A DNA stretch of 64,000 nt from CAVWCQ01 sp963753545. Its GTDB lineage: Bacteria > Chloroflexota > Anaerolineae > Aggregatilineales > Aggregatilineaceae. The position numbers were made by a program, and so were the translations under genes. The stretch lies in assembly GCA_963753545.1 (NCBI GenBank), contig CAVWCQ010000011.1, positions 868,001-932,000 of the forward strand. Direction: 5' to 3'. The notes under the pieces are model-generated. The model was not told the DNA's origin and made no database searches. It was given only the letters and a program-made list of their open reading frames with translations. Shown here piece after piece: positions 8,636-17,753 of this stretch. The stretch's first letter is position 1; every line of letters starts with the position of its first letter.

Positions 8636-9571
8636 TTAGCTAGCGCGCAGAGCACGTAAGTCTTCGAAGAGAGCCTTTTCCTTGTCAGAAAGGTTTGTCG
8701 GAATTTGAATCAAGATATGGGCATAAAGATCGCCAAATGTGCCCTTTTCGCGCAGGCGGGGCATGCCCTTGCTACGCAATCGGATGCTCTGGCCCGACTG
8801 TGCCCCCGGTGGGACTTGCAGCGCGACCTCGCCACCAAAGGTGGGCACGGTGACAGAGCCGCCCAACACAGCCGTATAGAGCGGCACTTTCAGATCCATG
8901 TGCAGGTCATCCCCTTCGCGCCGGAAAGCAGGATGTTCCTGTACGTTGACAATCACATACAGATCGCCAGCCTGCCCGCCCGCGTAGCCGCGCTCGCCCT
9001 GCCCGCTAAGCCGGACGCGCGTTCCGGTGGTGGCCCCAGCCGGAATTTTCACCTGAAGCTGGCGCTGCCCAACCTGAACGGTGCGGTTCGTGCCGTTATA
9101 AGCTTCTTCCAGGGATATCGGTGCGCTTACTTCAAGATCCTGCCCACGAATCGACTGTTTGGGCGCGCGCTGGCGCTCGGTGCGCACCTGGCCTCCCATG
9201 TTTCCGCCGAAAATATTGCGGAAAAATTCTGAGAACAGATCGCCATTGGGATCGCCTTCGCTAAACTCCACGCGAAAACCGCCCGGCTGCCCGTTGGACC
9301 ACTCGTTCCAGTTGAAGCCGCCCGGCTGCCCGCCCATGTTCCGATACTGCTGGTAGCTGCTGCCAAGTTGATCGTACTTCTGGCGTTTTTCTTCATCCGA
9401 GAGGACTTCGTACGCTTCATTGATCTCTTTGAACTTGTCCTCTGCCGTTTTGTCCCCCGGATTCACATCAGGGTGATACTGGCGGGCCAGTTTACGGTAC
9501 GCCTTTTTGATGTCTTTACCTGAAGCGTTGCGTTCAACGCCGAGTGTTTTATAGTAATCTACATAATCCAT
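8636..9571 (-). CDS. cbpA: DnaJ-class co-chaperone, CbpA type
   Basis: 311 residues. The N-terminal J domain has the HPD motif in ARQYHPDVNPGD. A Gly/Phe/Gln-rich linker (about residues 75-130) and two beta-sandwich client-binding domains follow. There is no CxxCxGxG zinc finger, so this is the type II (CbpA/DnaJ2) form. The ATG at 9571 follows TGAGGAAA. It is first in an operon with htrA and hspR, 34 bases before htrA. DnaK and GrpE are not in the window, so its Hsp70 partner must be elsewhere. The upstream region holds a candidate HspR operator. Confidence 0.92.
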   Translation of the reverse strand: MDYVDYYKTLGVERNASGKDIKKAYRKLARQYHPDVNPGDKTAEDKFKEINEAYEVLSDEEKRQKYDQLGSSYQQYRNMGGQPGGFNWNEWSNGQPGGFRVEFSEGDPNGDLFSEFFRNIFGGNMGGQVRTERQRAPKQSIRGQDLEVSAPISLEEAYNGTNRTVQVGQRQLQVKIPAGATTGTRVRLSGQGERGYAGGQAGDLYVIVNVQEHPAFRREGDDLHMDLKVPLYTAVLGGSVTVPTFGGEVALQVPPGAQSGQSIRLRSKGMPRLREKGTFGDLYAHILIQIPTNLSDKEKALFEDLRALRAS

Positions 9572-9606
9572 GGTGTTTCCTCAGTCATTAGAACTTACAA
9601 CAACAA

Positions 9607-9629
9607 GCTGAGAATGACCTTAACTCAGC
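9607..9629 (-). promoter_or_regulatory. Candidate HspR operator (HAIR-like inverted repeat)
   Basis: Perfect 6-bp arms GCTGAG (9607-9612) and CTCAGC (9624-9629), 11 bases apart, lying 36-58 bases upstream of the cbpA start. The known HAIR operator has CTTGAGT-N7-ACTCAAG; the arm core matches in type, but the spacing here is two bases wider. Support comes mainly from the hspR gene in the same operon. Confidence 0.4.
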
Positions 9630-9732
9630 ATAAAAGAAAGACGAGAATCTTCTAAAAGGGGATATTTTTGATTCTAGAACTTTAGTCCTGCGCAGTCAAC
9701 TTTGTTGAGCGTTTTCTTAGAAAATACTTATG

Positions 9733-9761
9733 TTTGTGGGACTCTCGCAATCGGCTACAAT
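9733..9761 (+). promoter_or_regulatory. Possible sigma-70 promoter for the DUF2207 operon
   Basis: TACAAT at 9756-9761 as -10, and a weak TTTGTG at 9733-9738 as -35 with a 17-base spacer. It lies 37 bases upstream of the first ATG. The -10 is good and the -35 is poor. Confidence 0.35.
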
Positions 9762-9797
9762 AAGACTTGCAACAGTTGCTTTGAGGAAAATGAGCTT

Positions 9798-11733
9798 ATG
9801 AAACCAACATCGATTGCGATTGTATTGGCAGTTGTCGTCATTTTTTTCGTGGCGAACCTTGCCATCGGGGGGACATTTAATAACCTCGGTGGAGATGGGC
9901 GCAGCCTGCGTTGGGATCGCTTCGATGTCCTTATCGACAACATCCGCACATCGCAGAATCTTTTCGACGTGACCGAGAGCTATCAGATCACGATCAGCAA
10001 GGGGCCGTTCAGCTTTGGCACGGCAGAGATTCCCCTGGGCCGCACCACTGGAATCAACAACGTATCCGTGACGGTGGATGGCACAGCACTCAATCCAACC
10101 TGCTCCGAACTTCAGGGAACGTACTGCGCAACCAGTGACAGCAAAAACATCTCCATCAAGTATTATTTTCCACGCACAGCCTTCGATGGAGACCGCCGCA
10201 ACATCCGGATCAAATATACCGTCAGCGGCGCGCTGCGCACGTATAAAGATGGCGACCAGTTGTATTGGGTAGCGGTTCCCAAGGATCGCCCGTTCCCAGT
10301 GGTCGCCTCTCAGGTATCGGTGGTGGTGCCCAACGGCCTCCAGATTCTAAAAGACAGCCAGTTATCCCAGCAATTGGAAGGTAAGCGCTCAGGGAAACAC
10401 GATCACCTGGACCTCCCCCGGACGCATCAAGATAGGCGATCAGATGGAAGCCCGCGTGCAGTACCCGCACGATCCCCGCATGAAAAAACCGGACTGGCAG
10501 GCAGCTTATGATCGCGAGCAGAATTATATCGACAATTTCCAGCCTATTGTCTCGCTGGTAGTGGTTGTGCTGGCGCTGCTGGTCGGTATCGGCGGCGTGC
10601 TGTGGGTGGTGATGCGCTATCTGACCAAGGGGCGCGATCCCGAAGCGATTGTTGTACCCGAATACCTGACGGACCCGCCCTCGGATGAACTGCCCGGCAT
10701 CATCGGCACTCTATTAGATGAGCGCGCCGATATGCAGGACTTGATGGCGACGCTGGTCGATCTGGCGCAGAAGGGCTATCTGGTCATCGAGCAAACCAAA
10801 ACGGGCGGCTTGATGGGTATGTTTGAAAGCGTCGATTTCCGCTTCCATAAGGGTGATTTGCCCGTCAATTTGCTGGCGATACACGAACAGCGTCTGATGC
10901 AGGGGCTGTTCCCGTTGGGCGCTAGCGAAAACACCATGTCGGGCCTGCGCGAAAAATTCTATACGCACATTTCCGGTATCAAAAAGGGCCTGTACGAGGA
11001 AGCGGTCCGGCGCGACTACTTCCCGCGTTCGCCTGATACCACGCGCAATAGCTGGCTGATCGGCGGGATCGCGACGATGGCTGTCGGCTTCGTTTTGTGG
11101 CAGATGGCGAAAACGCACCTCGTCCAGGTTATCTCGCCGTTTTCTGTTTTGTTCGCGATTGCTGTCGGCCTGGTGGGCGCGGCAGCCGTGCTTGTTTCTA
11201 GTGAGATGCCTGTTAAAACCCAGAAGGGATCGCAGGAGGCCGCCCGTTGGCGCGCATTCCGTCGCTATTTGAGCAATATCGACCAATATGCTGATGTTGA
11301 ACTTGCTGCTCAGCATTTCGACAAGTTTATTCCTTTTGCCATCGCCTTTGGCCTTGAAAAGCAAGTGACTCAGAAGGTGATTCCTGCCATGAAGTCGATG
11401 CCGACATGGTACTATCCCACCTACCTGGGCGGCCCCTGGCACGGCGGTTATGTACGGGGCGGAACGGTTAACCGACAATCGCAGCCGGTGGGCGGGAAGG
11501 GTAATTTAGGCGGCGGGATCGACTTCAGCGGCCCCGGCGGCTTAAACTCAATGAATCAGGCCCTGACCGAGGGCTTAAACGCGATGAACACGGGGATGTC
11601 CCATTTGTTGAATGACGCCTCACGCGCGATGACCAGCAGGCCCAAAAACTCTGGCGGCGGGCGCGGCGGTTGGAGCGGCGGTGGTGGTCACGGCGGCGGC
11701 GGTTCGGGCGGCGGCAGCAGAGGTTTCGGCTAA
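9798..11733 (+). CDS. DUF2207 membrane protein (apparent frameshift)
   Basis: Predicted surface-exposed membrane protein of about 645 residues. The N-terminus has a signal-anchor (SIAIVLAVVVIFFVANLAIG) and a beta-rich extracytoplasmic domain. A transmembrane helix follows near VVVVLALLVGIGGVLWVVM, then a cytoplasmic region, further hydrophobic segments and a Gly-rich tail. The C-terminus repeats GGG..GGGG..GSRGFG, typical of DUF2207. The reading frame breaks between about 10351 and 10400: frame one ends ..SQLSQQLEG and the other frame continues VSAQGNTITWTSPGRIKIGD. Both halves are well conserved, so one extra base is the simplest explanation. The ATG at 9798 has TGAGGAAA upstream. Function is unknown. 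The genes downstream are membrane and signalling proteins on the same strand. Confidence 0.75.
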
Positions 11734-11754
11734 ATCGTTCAGCGAGGGTAGCAT

Positions 11755-12270
11755 ATGATGAATACAAATCGACTGGTTGGTATCATGCTGATTGTCGTGG
11801 GCATCGTGCTCAGCGGGATCATCGCAGCGTGGTTGTTCACAAACAGCGATCTGGCGTCCAGTGCGAAAATTCTGGGCCTGGGCGTAGCGCTGCTGGTCAT
11901 CAGCGCGCCGCTGATTGGCGGAGGCGTGTATATGCTGGCTTTTGGCGGGCAGCAGGCTCGCCAGGGGCACGAAGCCGCCCAGCAGCGCAAGCTGTTGAAT
12001 ATTGTCCAGACACGCGGGCAGGTTCCGGTGAATGATGTCGCTATCGAACTGGGTGTCCCCCGCGACGACATCAAGGACATGCTCTATTCCCTGGTTGGAC
12101 TGGGTGTGTTCAGCGGCTATATCAACTGGGATAAGGGCATGCTCTATTCCAGCGAGGCCAGCCAGTTACGCGATCTGAAGCAGTGCCCGAATTGCGGCGG
12201 GGAAATCACCCTGAGCGGCAAAGGTGTTGCCAGGTGCCGGTTCTGTGGCACTGAATTTTTCCTGTCGTAG
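11755..12270 (+). CDS. Two-TM membrane protein with winged-helix-like region and zinc ribbon
   Basis: 171 residues. Two N-terminal hydrophobic helices (IMLIVVGIVLSGIIAAWLF, and AKILGLGVALLVIS onwards) are followed by a cytoplasmic part. About residues 80-130 resemble a small winged helix (LLNIVQTRGQVPVNDVAIEL, reminiscent of PCI or ArsR folds). The C-terminus is a zinc ribbon, CPNCGG and CRFCGT. Two adjacent ATGs (11755, 11758) are possible starts. The gene starts 21 bases after the DUF2207 gene and is probably co-transcribed with the PrsW fusion. I recognise no named family. Confidence 0.7.
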   Translation: MMNTNRLVGIMLIVVGIVLSGIIAAWLFTNSDLASSAKILGLGVALLVISAPLIGGGVYMLAFGGQQARQGHEAAQQRKLLNIVQTRGQVPVNDVAIELGVPRDDIKDMLYSLVGLGVFSGYINWDKGMLYSSEASQLRDLKQCPNCGGEITLSGKGVARCRFCGTEFFLS

Positions 12271-12298
12271 ATCAGTGAGTTTTTGAGAGGCTCAAGGG

Positions 12299-14053
12299 AT
12301 GGACGCAGCTACACTCATTGCTTACTTAATTGCCATTGCGATCCCCGCTTTTACGGTCTACCTGTTTATCGCCCTGGATGTTTTTGGGACAGGCAAGATG
12401 AGCACAATCTTGCTGTGCCTGGGCTGGGGCGCGATAGGAGCCTTTTTCCTGGCTTATACCATCAACAATGCAATTCTGGACCGGGGCATTGGCTATGGCA
12501 CACTCACCCGCTTAGCCGCGCCTATCATCGAGGAGTCGCTCAAGGCTGCAATCCTGATTTATCTGGTCCAGCATCCACGTTTCCGCTATATCGTGGATGG
12601 CGCAGTGTATGGGTTCGCAGTTGGCACTGGTTTTGCCCTGTCGGAGAACATCTTCATTTATATTCCACACGCGGGCAGCGCTGCTCTCGGTACAGCTATC
12701 ACTCGCACGCTGTCTACTGCCTTGATGCATGCGACGGCAAGCGGGCTGGTCGGTCTGTCGCTAGGACGACTGCGCCGCTCCACTGATTCTGCCAAAAATG
12801 TCTGGCCCGTTGTCGGGATTCTGCTCGCTATCACCCTGCACGTCGTTTACAACAACATTGTTGGAGAGCTAAGCGGTATGGTCCTGCTGCTGGTCGCAGT
12901 GGGCATCGGTATCGGCGGCGGCGTGTTTATTGGCTGGCAGATCAGTGACGGTTTGTCGGATGAGAAGAAGCGTTTTGCCCAAACATTGGGCTTGAACGTG
13001 GGCGTCTCTACTGGCGAACGCATGGCGGTGCAAAACCTGGGCGGGGCGGGCATCGAGAAAGTTTTCGGCGAACTCAATCAGTTCTTTGGCGACGAGCAGA
13101 TTTCCAAAGTGCGCCGCCTGTTGGTTGTGCAAGCGAACGTAGGTATTCTGCAAAATAACCTGACGAGCAGCCCGGCCAGTGATCGTTTAAAGCAGGCCTG
13201 GGAAGAAGAAATTGCCGAACTGCGCATCGAGATCGAAAAACTGCGGAAAGAACTGGGCCCGAGGGTGAACCTGTTCATGCAGTCGGTTTTTCCCAGCAGT
13301 GACGACGCCATGCAGCAGGCCTTTAACGAAGAAGTCGCCCGTTTTGATCCGACTCTGGTCCACACCTTCGATATGTTCATGCGCTCGGCAGAACTGGCCG
13401 AGACCTTCACGCCCGAAATGCTGGCGGCAATGGCTGAACGGCTAAATCAGATCGAGATTTTCAAGAATGTCTCGCTGGCGAACCTGGAAAACCTCAGCCG
13501 CGCTATCGACGTGATGAACTTTGGCGATGGCGACGTGCTCTTTAATGAAGGCGACGAAGGCGACGCCATGTATCTGATCGAGGCGGGCGGCGTCGATATC
13601 TTCGTGCAGCAGGCCGGAGGGCGCAAACTGCTGCGTACCTTTGGCCCCGGCGATGTCGTTGGCGAATTTTCGCTGCTGGACGGTCAGCCGCGTTCCGCCA
13701 GCGCGCAATCGAAGGGCACACTGCGGGCGCTGCGTTTGCAGCGGCAGGTTTTCCATCAGTTTATTGGCAGCCGTCCTCAGGTCATTATGGCGATGCTCCA
13801 ATATCTGGCTGAAAAAGTGCGCTTTACCACGCTGTCCGTCGAGAAAAGCGTCAACTGGATGACGGGGATCGCACAGGGAACGTACCAGCCCTCCGCGGTG
13901 ACTGTCTCTGTAGCAACCATTCCCCAGCAAGAAGAAGCCGAACTCGAACCGGCGGCAATTTCCGAAGAGACGCTGTCGCGCGTGGAGCAGGTCTTTGCTC
14001 AGGCGGCTGTCTCGCTTCAGCAGCGCGAACAGATGCTTCGCGCCCAGTCTTAG
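12299..14053 (+). CDS. PrsW-family intramembrane protease fused to a cyclic-nucleotide-binding domain
   Basis: 584 residues. The N-terminal ~225 residues form an integral membrane PrsW/CPBP-type domain. Its conserved motifs are in order: EES-LK (78-82), FALSEN (112-117), MHATASG with His 144, and a later HVVYN. Such proteases cut membrane-bound anti-sigma factors or other single-pass proteins. A helical linker follows. A cNMP-binding domain (about residues 380-500) then has FGDGDVLFNEGDEGDAMYL and the phosphate-binding cassette GEFSLLDGQPRSASA. The C-terminus is acidic and helical. This suggests protease activity gated by cAMP, cGMP or a related ligand. No cyclase is nearby. Confidence 0.8.
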   Translation: MDAATLIAYLIAIAIPAFTVYLFIALDVFGTGKMSTILLCLGWGAIGAFFLAYTINNAILDRGIGYGTLTRLAAPIIEESLKAAILIYLVQHPRFRYIVDGAVYGFAVGTGFALSENIFIYIPHAGSAALGTAITRTLSTALMHATASGLVGLSLGRLRRSTDSAKNVWPVVGILLAITLHVVYNNIVGELSGMVLLLVAVGIGIGGGVFIGWQISDGLSDEKKRFAQTLGLNVGVSTGERMAVQNLGGAGIEKVFGELNQFFGDEQISKVRRLLVVQANVGILQNNLTSSPASDRLKQAWEEEIAELRIEIEKLRKELGPRVNLFMQSVFPSSDDAMQQAFNEEVARFDPTLVHTFDMFMRSAELAETFTPEMLAAMAERLNQIEIFKNVSLANLENLSRAIDVMNFGDGDVLFNEGDEGDAMYLIEAGGVDIFVQQAGGRKLLRTFGPGDVVGEFSLLDGQPRSASAQSKGTLRALRLQRQVFHQFIGSRPQVIMAMLQYLAEKVRFTTLSVEKSVNWMTGIAQGTYQPSAVTVSVATIPQQEEAELEPAAISEETLSRVEQVFAQAAVSLQQREQMLRAQS

Positions 14054-14066
14054 CGGGTGATAAATC

Positions 14067-14666
14067 ATGGCGACGATAACCGAACAACTTGAAGGATCGA
14101 AGCTGTTGAAGGGGGTTCCTCCCGCTGATCGTGAAGCTCTAATCGCGAGCATGCGCCGCGAGACACATCCCGCTGGAAAAGTGCTCTTCCAGAAGGATGA
14201 GCCGGGCGACTCGATGTATATCATTTTGTCGGGGCGAGTGCGCATTTTCACCCGTGACAGCGAGGGGCGAGAAATTCCCATCCGCGACTATGGCCCATCC
14301 CAGATGTTTGGCGAGTTCGCTATTCTCGATGATCAGCCTCGTTCGGCGTCGGCTGCTGCAACCGAATCGCTGGAAGTGCTGGTGCTCAGCCGCCAGATTT
14401 TCCTGGATTTTCTAAAAGAACGGCCTGTGGTTGGGCTGTCAATGATGCAAAGTATGGTTGATCGCGTCCGCTATACGACGATCTATCTGCAAAATGTCCT
14501 GGACGCCACACAGCGGCTTTCACGCGGCGAATATGATCAGGCCGTGCAGGAGATGTCGGGGTCTGAAACGGACTCCGAAACCCAAAAATTGGTCGATTTG
14601 TTTGTGCAACTGCTGCGCAGCGTCCAGGAACGTGAAAATACATTGAAGCAGCAGCGCAGCTTATAA
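14067..14666 (+). CDS. Cyclic-nucleotide-binding domain protein without DNA-binding domain
   Basis: 199 residues. One cNMP-binding domain (about residues 10-130) has PAGKVLFQKDEPGDSMYII and the cassette GEFAILDDQPRSASA, which includes the Arg that contacts the cyclic phosphate in CRP-like folds. A helical tail (about 130-199) replaces the helix-turn-helix of CRP/FNR proteins, so it is not a transcription factor by itself. It begins 13 bases after the PrsW fusion and its domain is closely similar to the one there. The two probably arose by duplication and may work together, for example by binding the same second messenger. Confidence 0.82.
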   Translation: MATITEQLEGSKLLKGVPPADREALIASMRRETHPAGKVLFQKDEPGDSMYIILSGRVRIFTRDSEGREIPIRDYGPSQMFGEFAILDDQPRSASAAATESLEVLVLSRQIFLDFLKERPVVGLSMMQSMVDRVRYTTIYLQNVLDATQRLSRGEYDQAVQEMSGSETDSETQKLVDLFVQLLRSVQERENTLKQQRSL

Positions 14667-14694
14667 CGAACCTTGTTAGCGTAGGAGGCTGATC

Positions 14695-16050
14695 ATGACC
14701 CGTTTTCGCCTTTTCAACGCTGCGCTCATTGTTCTGCTGCTTACCCTTGCCCCCGCACCGATCTCTGCCCAGCAGACGCCGGTGCGGATTATTTTTATGC
14801 ACCACTCCACCGGGGCTGGATTGATCGAAGGAGGTGGCGTGCGACAGTCCTTCACCGATCGGGGTTATGAATTTTGGGATCACGGGTACAACGGGGACGG
14901 CCTGGTTGACGCGGAGGGTAATTGGCTCGGCATCAACTGGGACGTACCCGGCGATAACACCGATCCCGACGGCTGGCATACCATCTTCCTTCAGCCTGTC
15001 ACATCGCCGCCCGACAACACCTTCAGCCATATGCTCGAATATGATGTAATTATTTTTAAGAGCTGCTTCCCAAACGCAGATATCACCAGCGAGGAACAGC
15101 TTGAGATGTACAAATCGTATTATCTGGATATCCGTGATGTGATCGATCAGCATCCGGATAAACTGTTTATCGCCTTCACTAATCCGCCGCTGACACCCAA
15201 CAGCACTTCGCCGGAAGCCGCATCCCGTGCCCGCCGTTGGGCCGAGTATCTGACCTCGCCGGAATATCTGGACGGGCATCCTAATCTGGTCGTGTTTGAC
15301 TTCTACAGCCTGCTTGCGGATGAGGACGGCTATCTGCGGGCCGAGTACCGCCCGGATGACGTCTACGACAGCCACCCGAATGAACTGGCGAACCGTACCA
15401 TTGGCCCCCTATTCGTGGATTTTGTCGATCAGGCCGTTCATGATTTTGTTCCTGGTGAAGATGTGATTGTGCCCAACGCTGGCGCAGTGGGCGCAAATGA
15501 GAACGTGCCTCAGACAACAGCAGGCCCACTCCTCCTCGATTTTGAGCAGGGGATTGTTTCTGACGACTGGTGGGTTTACGTCAACGAAGAGGCAGACAGG
15601 CTCGCATGTGATGCAGGCGAACCGGGCTATAACAGTGACAAAGCACTCCAGATGTTGCTGCAAATTCCGGCTGGAGGCAGCGCAGGTTGCGGCACATCCG
15701 TCGAGAGCACTCCCGCATGGGTGCAGGCTGGCGGGATATCGTTTGTCGTGCGCTCCGAGCCGCCCGATCTGGCGCTCAATGTACTGCTTGGCGTAGCTGA
15801 TCCAACTCAGGCAAATCCTGATGATGGAGCAACTCCCTTCGAAATGTCGCTGCGTACTGAGAGCGGCGAATGGACACAGGTTGCCCTAACGTGGGATCAA
15901 TTCATTAAGCCGGACTGGGTGGGCGACACTGGCGTTAATGAATTTAGCCCCTCTCAGGTCGTCTGGATTACCTTTGATGTGGGGTATTGGGATGCCGAGC
16001 AAGAGGGTACGATCTGGATTGACGATATTCAGTTGATCCCGGCAGGTTAG
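14695..16050 (+). CDS. Secreted SGNH-like protein with C-terminal carbohydrate-binding-like domain
   Basis: 451 residues with an N-terminal signal peptide (hydrophobic core ALIVLLLTLAPAPISA, likely cut after AQQ or SAQ). The mature N-terminal domain starts RIIFMHHSTG and contains VIIFKSCFPNAD and a late DSHPNELAN. These match the block pattern of SGNH/GDSL-like secreted proteins, though the catalytic Ser is uncertain. The C-terminal ~170 residues form a beta-rich domain with WIDDIQLIP at its end, like CBM11-type modules. GGAGG precedes the ATG. Substrate unknown; an esterase or deacetylase acting on polysaccharide is possible but unproven. Confidence 0.6.
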   Translation: MTRFRLFNAALIVLLLTLAPAPISAQQTPVRIIFMHHSTGAGLIEGGGVRQSFTDRGYEFWDHGYNGDGLVDAEGNWLGINWDVPGDNTDPDGWHTIFLQPVTSPPDNTFSHMLEYDVIIFKSCFPNADITSEEQLEMYKSYYLDIRDVIDQHPDKLFIAFTNPPLTPNSTSPEAASRARRWAEYLTSPEYLDGHPNLVVFDFYSLLADEDGYLRAEYRPDDVYDSHPNELANRTIGPLFVDFVDQAVHDFVPGEDVIVPNAGAVGANENVPQTTAGPLLLDFEQGIVSDDWWVYVNEEADRLACDAGEPGYNSDKALQMLLQIPAGGSAGCGTSVESTPAWVQAGGISFVVRSEPPDLALNVLLGVADPTQANPDDGATPFEMSLRTESGEWTQVALTWDQFIKPDWVGDTGVNEFSPSQVVWITFDVGYWDAEQEGTIWIDDIQLIPAG

Positions 16051-16074
16051 GGGTCCTGTAAAGCGAGCCAAAAG

Positions 16075-16105
16075 AGAAAGCGCCCGGTGGGTCTGGGCGC
16101 TTTCT
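16075..16105 (+). terminator. Bidirectional terminator between the SGNH-like and pilin genes
   Basis: Perfect 11-bp stem AGAAAGCGCCC (16075-16085) with GGGCGCTTTCT (16095-16105) and a 9-base loop. T-rich sequence follows on the plus strand. Because the two genes converge here, it can serve both. Confidence 0.75.
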
Positions 16106-16141
16106 TCTTCTGATGACAGCACCATTGCTGTCAGGACGATA

Positions 16142-16288
16142 CTACAGATTGTTGACGATGTTCGAGAAGATGTTGCCGATGGCGGGGCCAAGGATGGCGA
16201 GAATGACGATCACGACAACGGCTACCAGGACCAAAATCAGAGCGTACTCGACAAGTCCTTGACCTTCTTCACGTGGCTGATACAACAT
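16142..16288 (-). CDS. Flp/Fap-type pilin
   Basis: 48 residues. It has the class III (Flp) prepilin layout: a short charged leader, then EEGQGLVEYALILVLVAVVV with the E-Y pair and a long hydrophobic helix. Flp pilins assemble into Tad-type fibres. The ATG at 16288 has a strong GGAGGAATT site, so the longer version from 16327 is unlikely. No tad secretion genes are nearby: the pilin is a single-gene unit with a terminator beyond its end, so the assembly machinery must be elsewhere. Confidence 0.85.
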   Translation of the reverse strand: MLYQPREEGQGLVEYALILVLVAVVVIVILAILGPAIGNIFSNIVNNL

Positions 16289-16410
16289 GGATAATTCCTC
16301 CGAGATAGAATAGCACCGAAAAAGCATTGATTTAGAATAGACTTAATATGAAGTTATCACGTTTGTTTGCTTCTGTCAACCAGTACCCCGGTACTTTTGG
16401 TACCAACGAC

Positions 16411-17667
16411 CTACCCTTCTTCCTCTTCATCCGGCTTGACCGAGGGCAGTTCCATCGTTGGTTGATCCGTTGGAGTGGTTTCGACATCAGGAGCCTGATA
16501 CAGTCCGATGTCGGTATCTCCAAAGAGAAGGGGATCGGGTGGATCTTCCGGTTTAACGTCCTGGGCGCGCTCCATAAGGATAACCACCACACTGATATTG
16601 TCCTCGCCGCCGCGCTTGTTTGCCAGATCAATCAGGGCGCTGGCAATATCGTCCGGGGAATCGTGTTTCATGGCCAGTTGGGCGATTTCATCGGCTTTTA
16701 CGTGGCGCGTCAAGCCGTCGGAGCACAAAAGCAGACGATCACCCTCTGCCAGACTGCGACTGTACAGATCGGCCTCTGTGTCTTCTACCTGGCCCAATGC
16801 CCGGTAAAGGACATTACGCATCGGGTGGATGGCAGCCTGTTCGGGAGTGATATGACCCGACGACAGCAGTGCTTCGACAAAACTGTGATCATCCGTGATC
16901 TGGTTGATCCAGCCATCGTGTCCATCAACCAGATAGGCACGGCTGTCACCCACATGAGCGACAATCACCCGCTGGTTGCGGACAAAAGCAAGCGTCATGG
17001 TCGTACCCATCCCCTGAAATTCAGGATGATCGTTGGCGCGGTGGATGACAGCGCGATTGGCTCGCCGCACGGCTTGCCGCAGTTTGTCGGAAATCTCATC
17101 TTCTGACAGGTTATAGAGAGTTTCGCTGCCTCGTGCCTCACCTAAGAAGTCGGCCTGTACCGCCTCGACAACAAGGCGGCTGGCTTCTTCACCGGCGGCA
17201 GCCCCGCCCATCCCATCAGCGACCAGGGCCAGGACAACGCCCTCGCGCGCCCATAAGCCTACCCGGTCCTCATTGTTTTCGCGCACACGGCCCAGGTTGC
17301 TGTGGGCGCTGCTGCGGGGGGCAAGATTGGTGTCGTTCATTTCTTTTGGTAGAGCGAGCACGGCTCCACAGCCAATACAGTAAGTGTCTAACGGTTTGTT
17401 GAGCGTGCCGCAGCGGAGGCAGGTAACAGGCGTGCCTTCAATAGGCGGCGGAAGTTTGGCTTTGGCCTCACGAAGTTTGCGCACCAGATCGGGCTCCAGG
17501 ATATCTTCGCGGCCCTGGATATATCGCATGGCATCTTCGACATGCCGGCGCTGCCGGTGAATGCCCCGAACTACAGGCGGTTCGTCGAGATTCGTTCCAC
17601 ATTGAAAACAAAATACCGCACGGGGCAGGTTTTCGTGCCCGCATTTGGGACACGGTCGCATATTCAT
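16411..17667 (-). CDS. PP2C-type Ser/Thr phosphatase with two N-terminal zinc ribbons
   Basis: 418 residues. Residues 1-110 hold two zinc ribbons (CPKCG..CFQCG and CLRCG..CIGCG) joined by a basic helix. The PP2C domain (about 120-365) has all key metal-binding stretches: NNEDRVG, VADGMGGAAAGE, HVGDSRAYL, LCSDGLT and EDNISVVVI. The C-terminus is acidic and carries several Thr-Pro sites. Such phosphatases reverse Hanks-type kinase phosphorylation; a kinase of that class is at 43124-44657. A likely partner is thus present, though not linked. Zinc ribbons on PP2C enzymes are common in Chloroflexota. Confidence 0.9.
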   Translation of the reverse strand: MNMRPCPKCGHENLPRAVFCFQCGTNLDEPPVVRGIHRQRRHVEDAMRYIQGREDILEPDLVRKLREAKAKLPPPIEGTPVTCLRCGTLNKPLDTYCIGCGAVLALPKEMNDTNLAPRSSAHSNLGRVRENNEDRVGLWAREGVVLALVADGMGGAAAGEEASRLVVEAVQADFLGEARGSETLYNLSEDEISDKLRQAVRRANRAVIHRANDHPEFQGMGTTMTLAFVRNQRVIVAHVGDSRAYLVDGHDGWINQITDDHSFVEALLSSGHITPEQAAIHPMRNVLYRALGQVEDTEADLYSRSLAEGDRLLLCSDGLTRHVKADEIAQLAMKHDSPDDIASALIDLANKRGGEDNISVVVILMERAQDVKPEDPPDPLLFGDTDIGLYQAPDVETTPTDQPTMELPSVKPDEEEEG

Positions 17668-17753
17668 CTTGATCTTTTCTCCAGTTTCCCGGCATACCAG
17701 CCTGTTACCGATTTTACCTGTCCTGCTCTGTGGTGCAAACTGACCGAAAAACT

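Noticed and set aside
10351..10400. Programmed frameshifting in the DUF2207 gene
   Set aside because: No slippery heptamer or downstream pseudoknot seen, and nine other genes show similar breaks, so an error is more likely.
14067..14666. CRP/FNR-type transcription factor
   Set aside because: The C-terminus is a plain helix without a helix-turn-helix.
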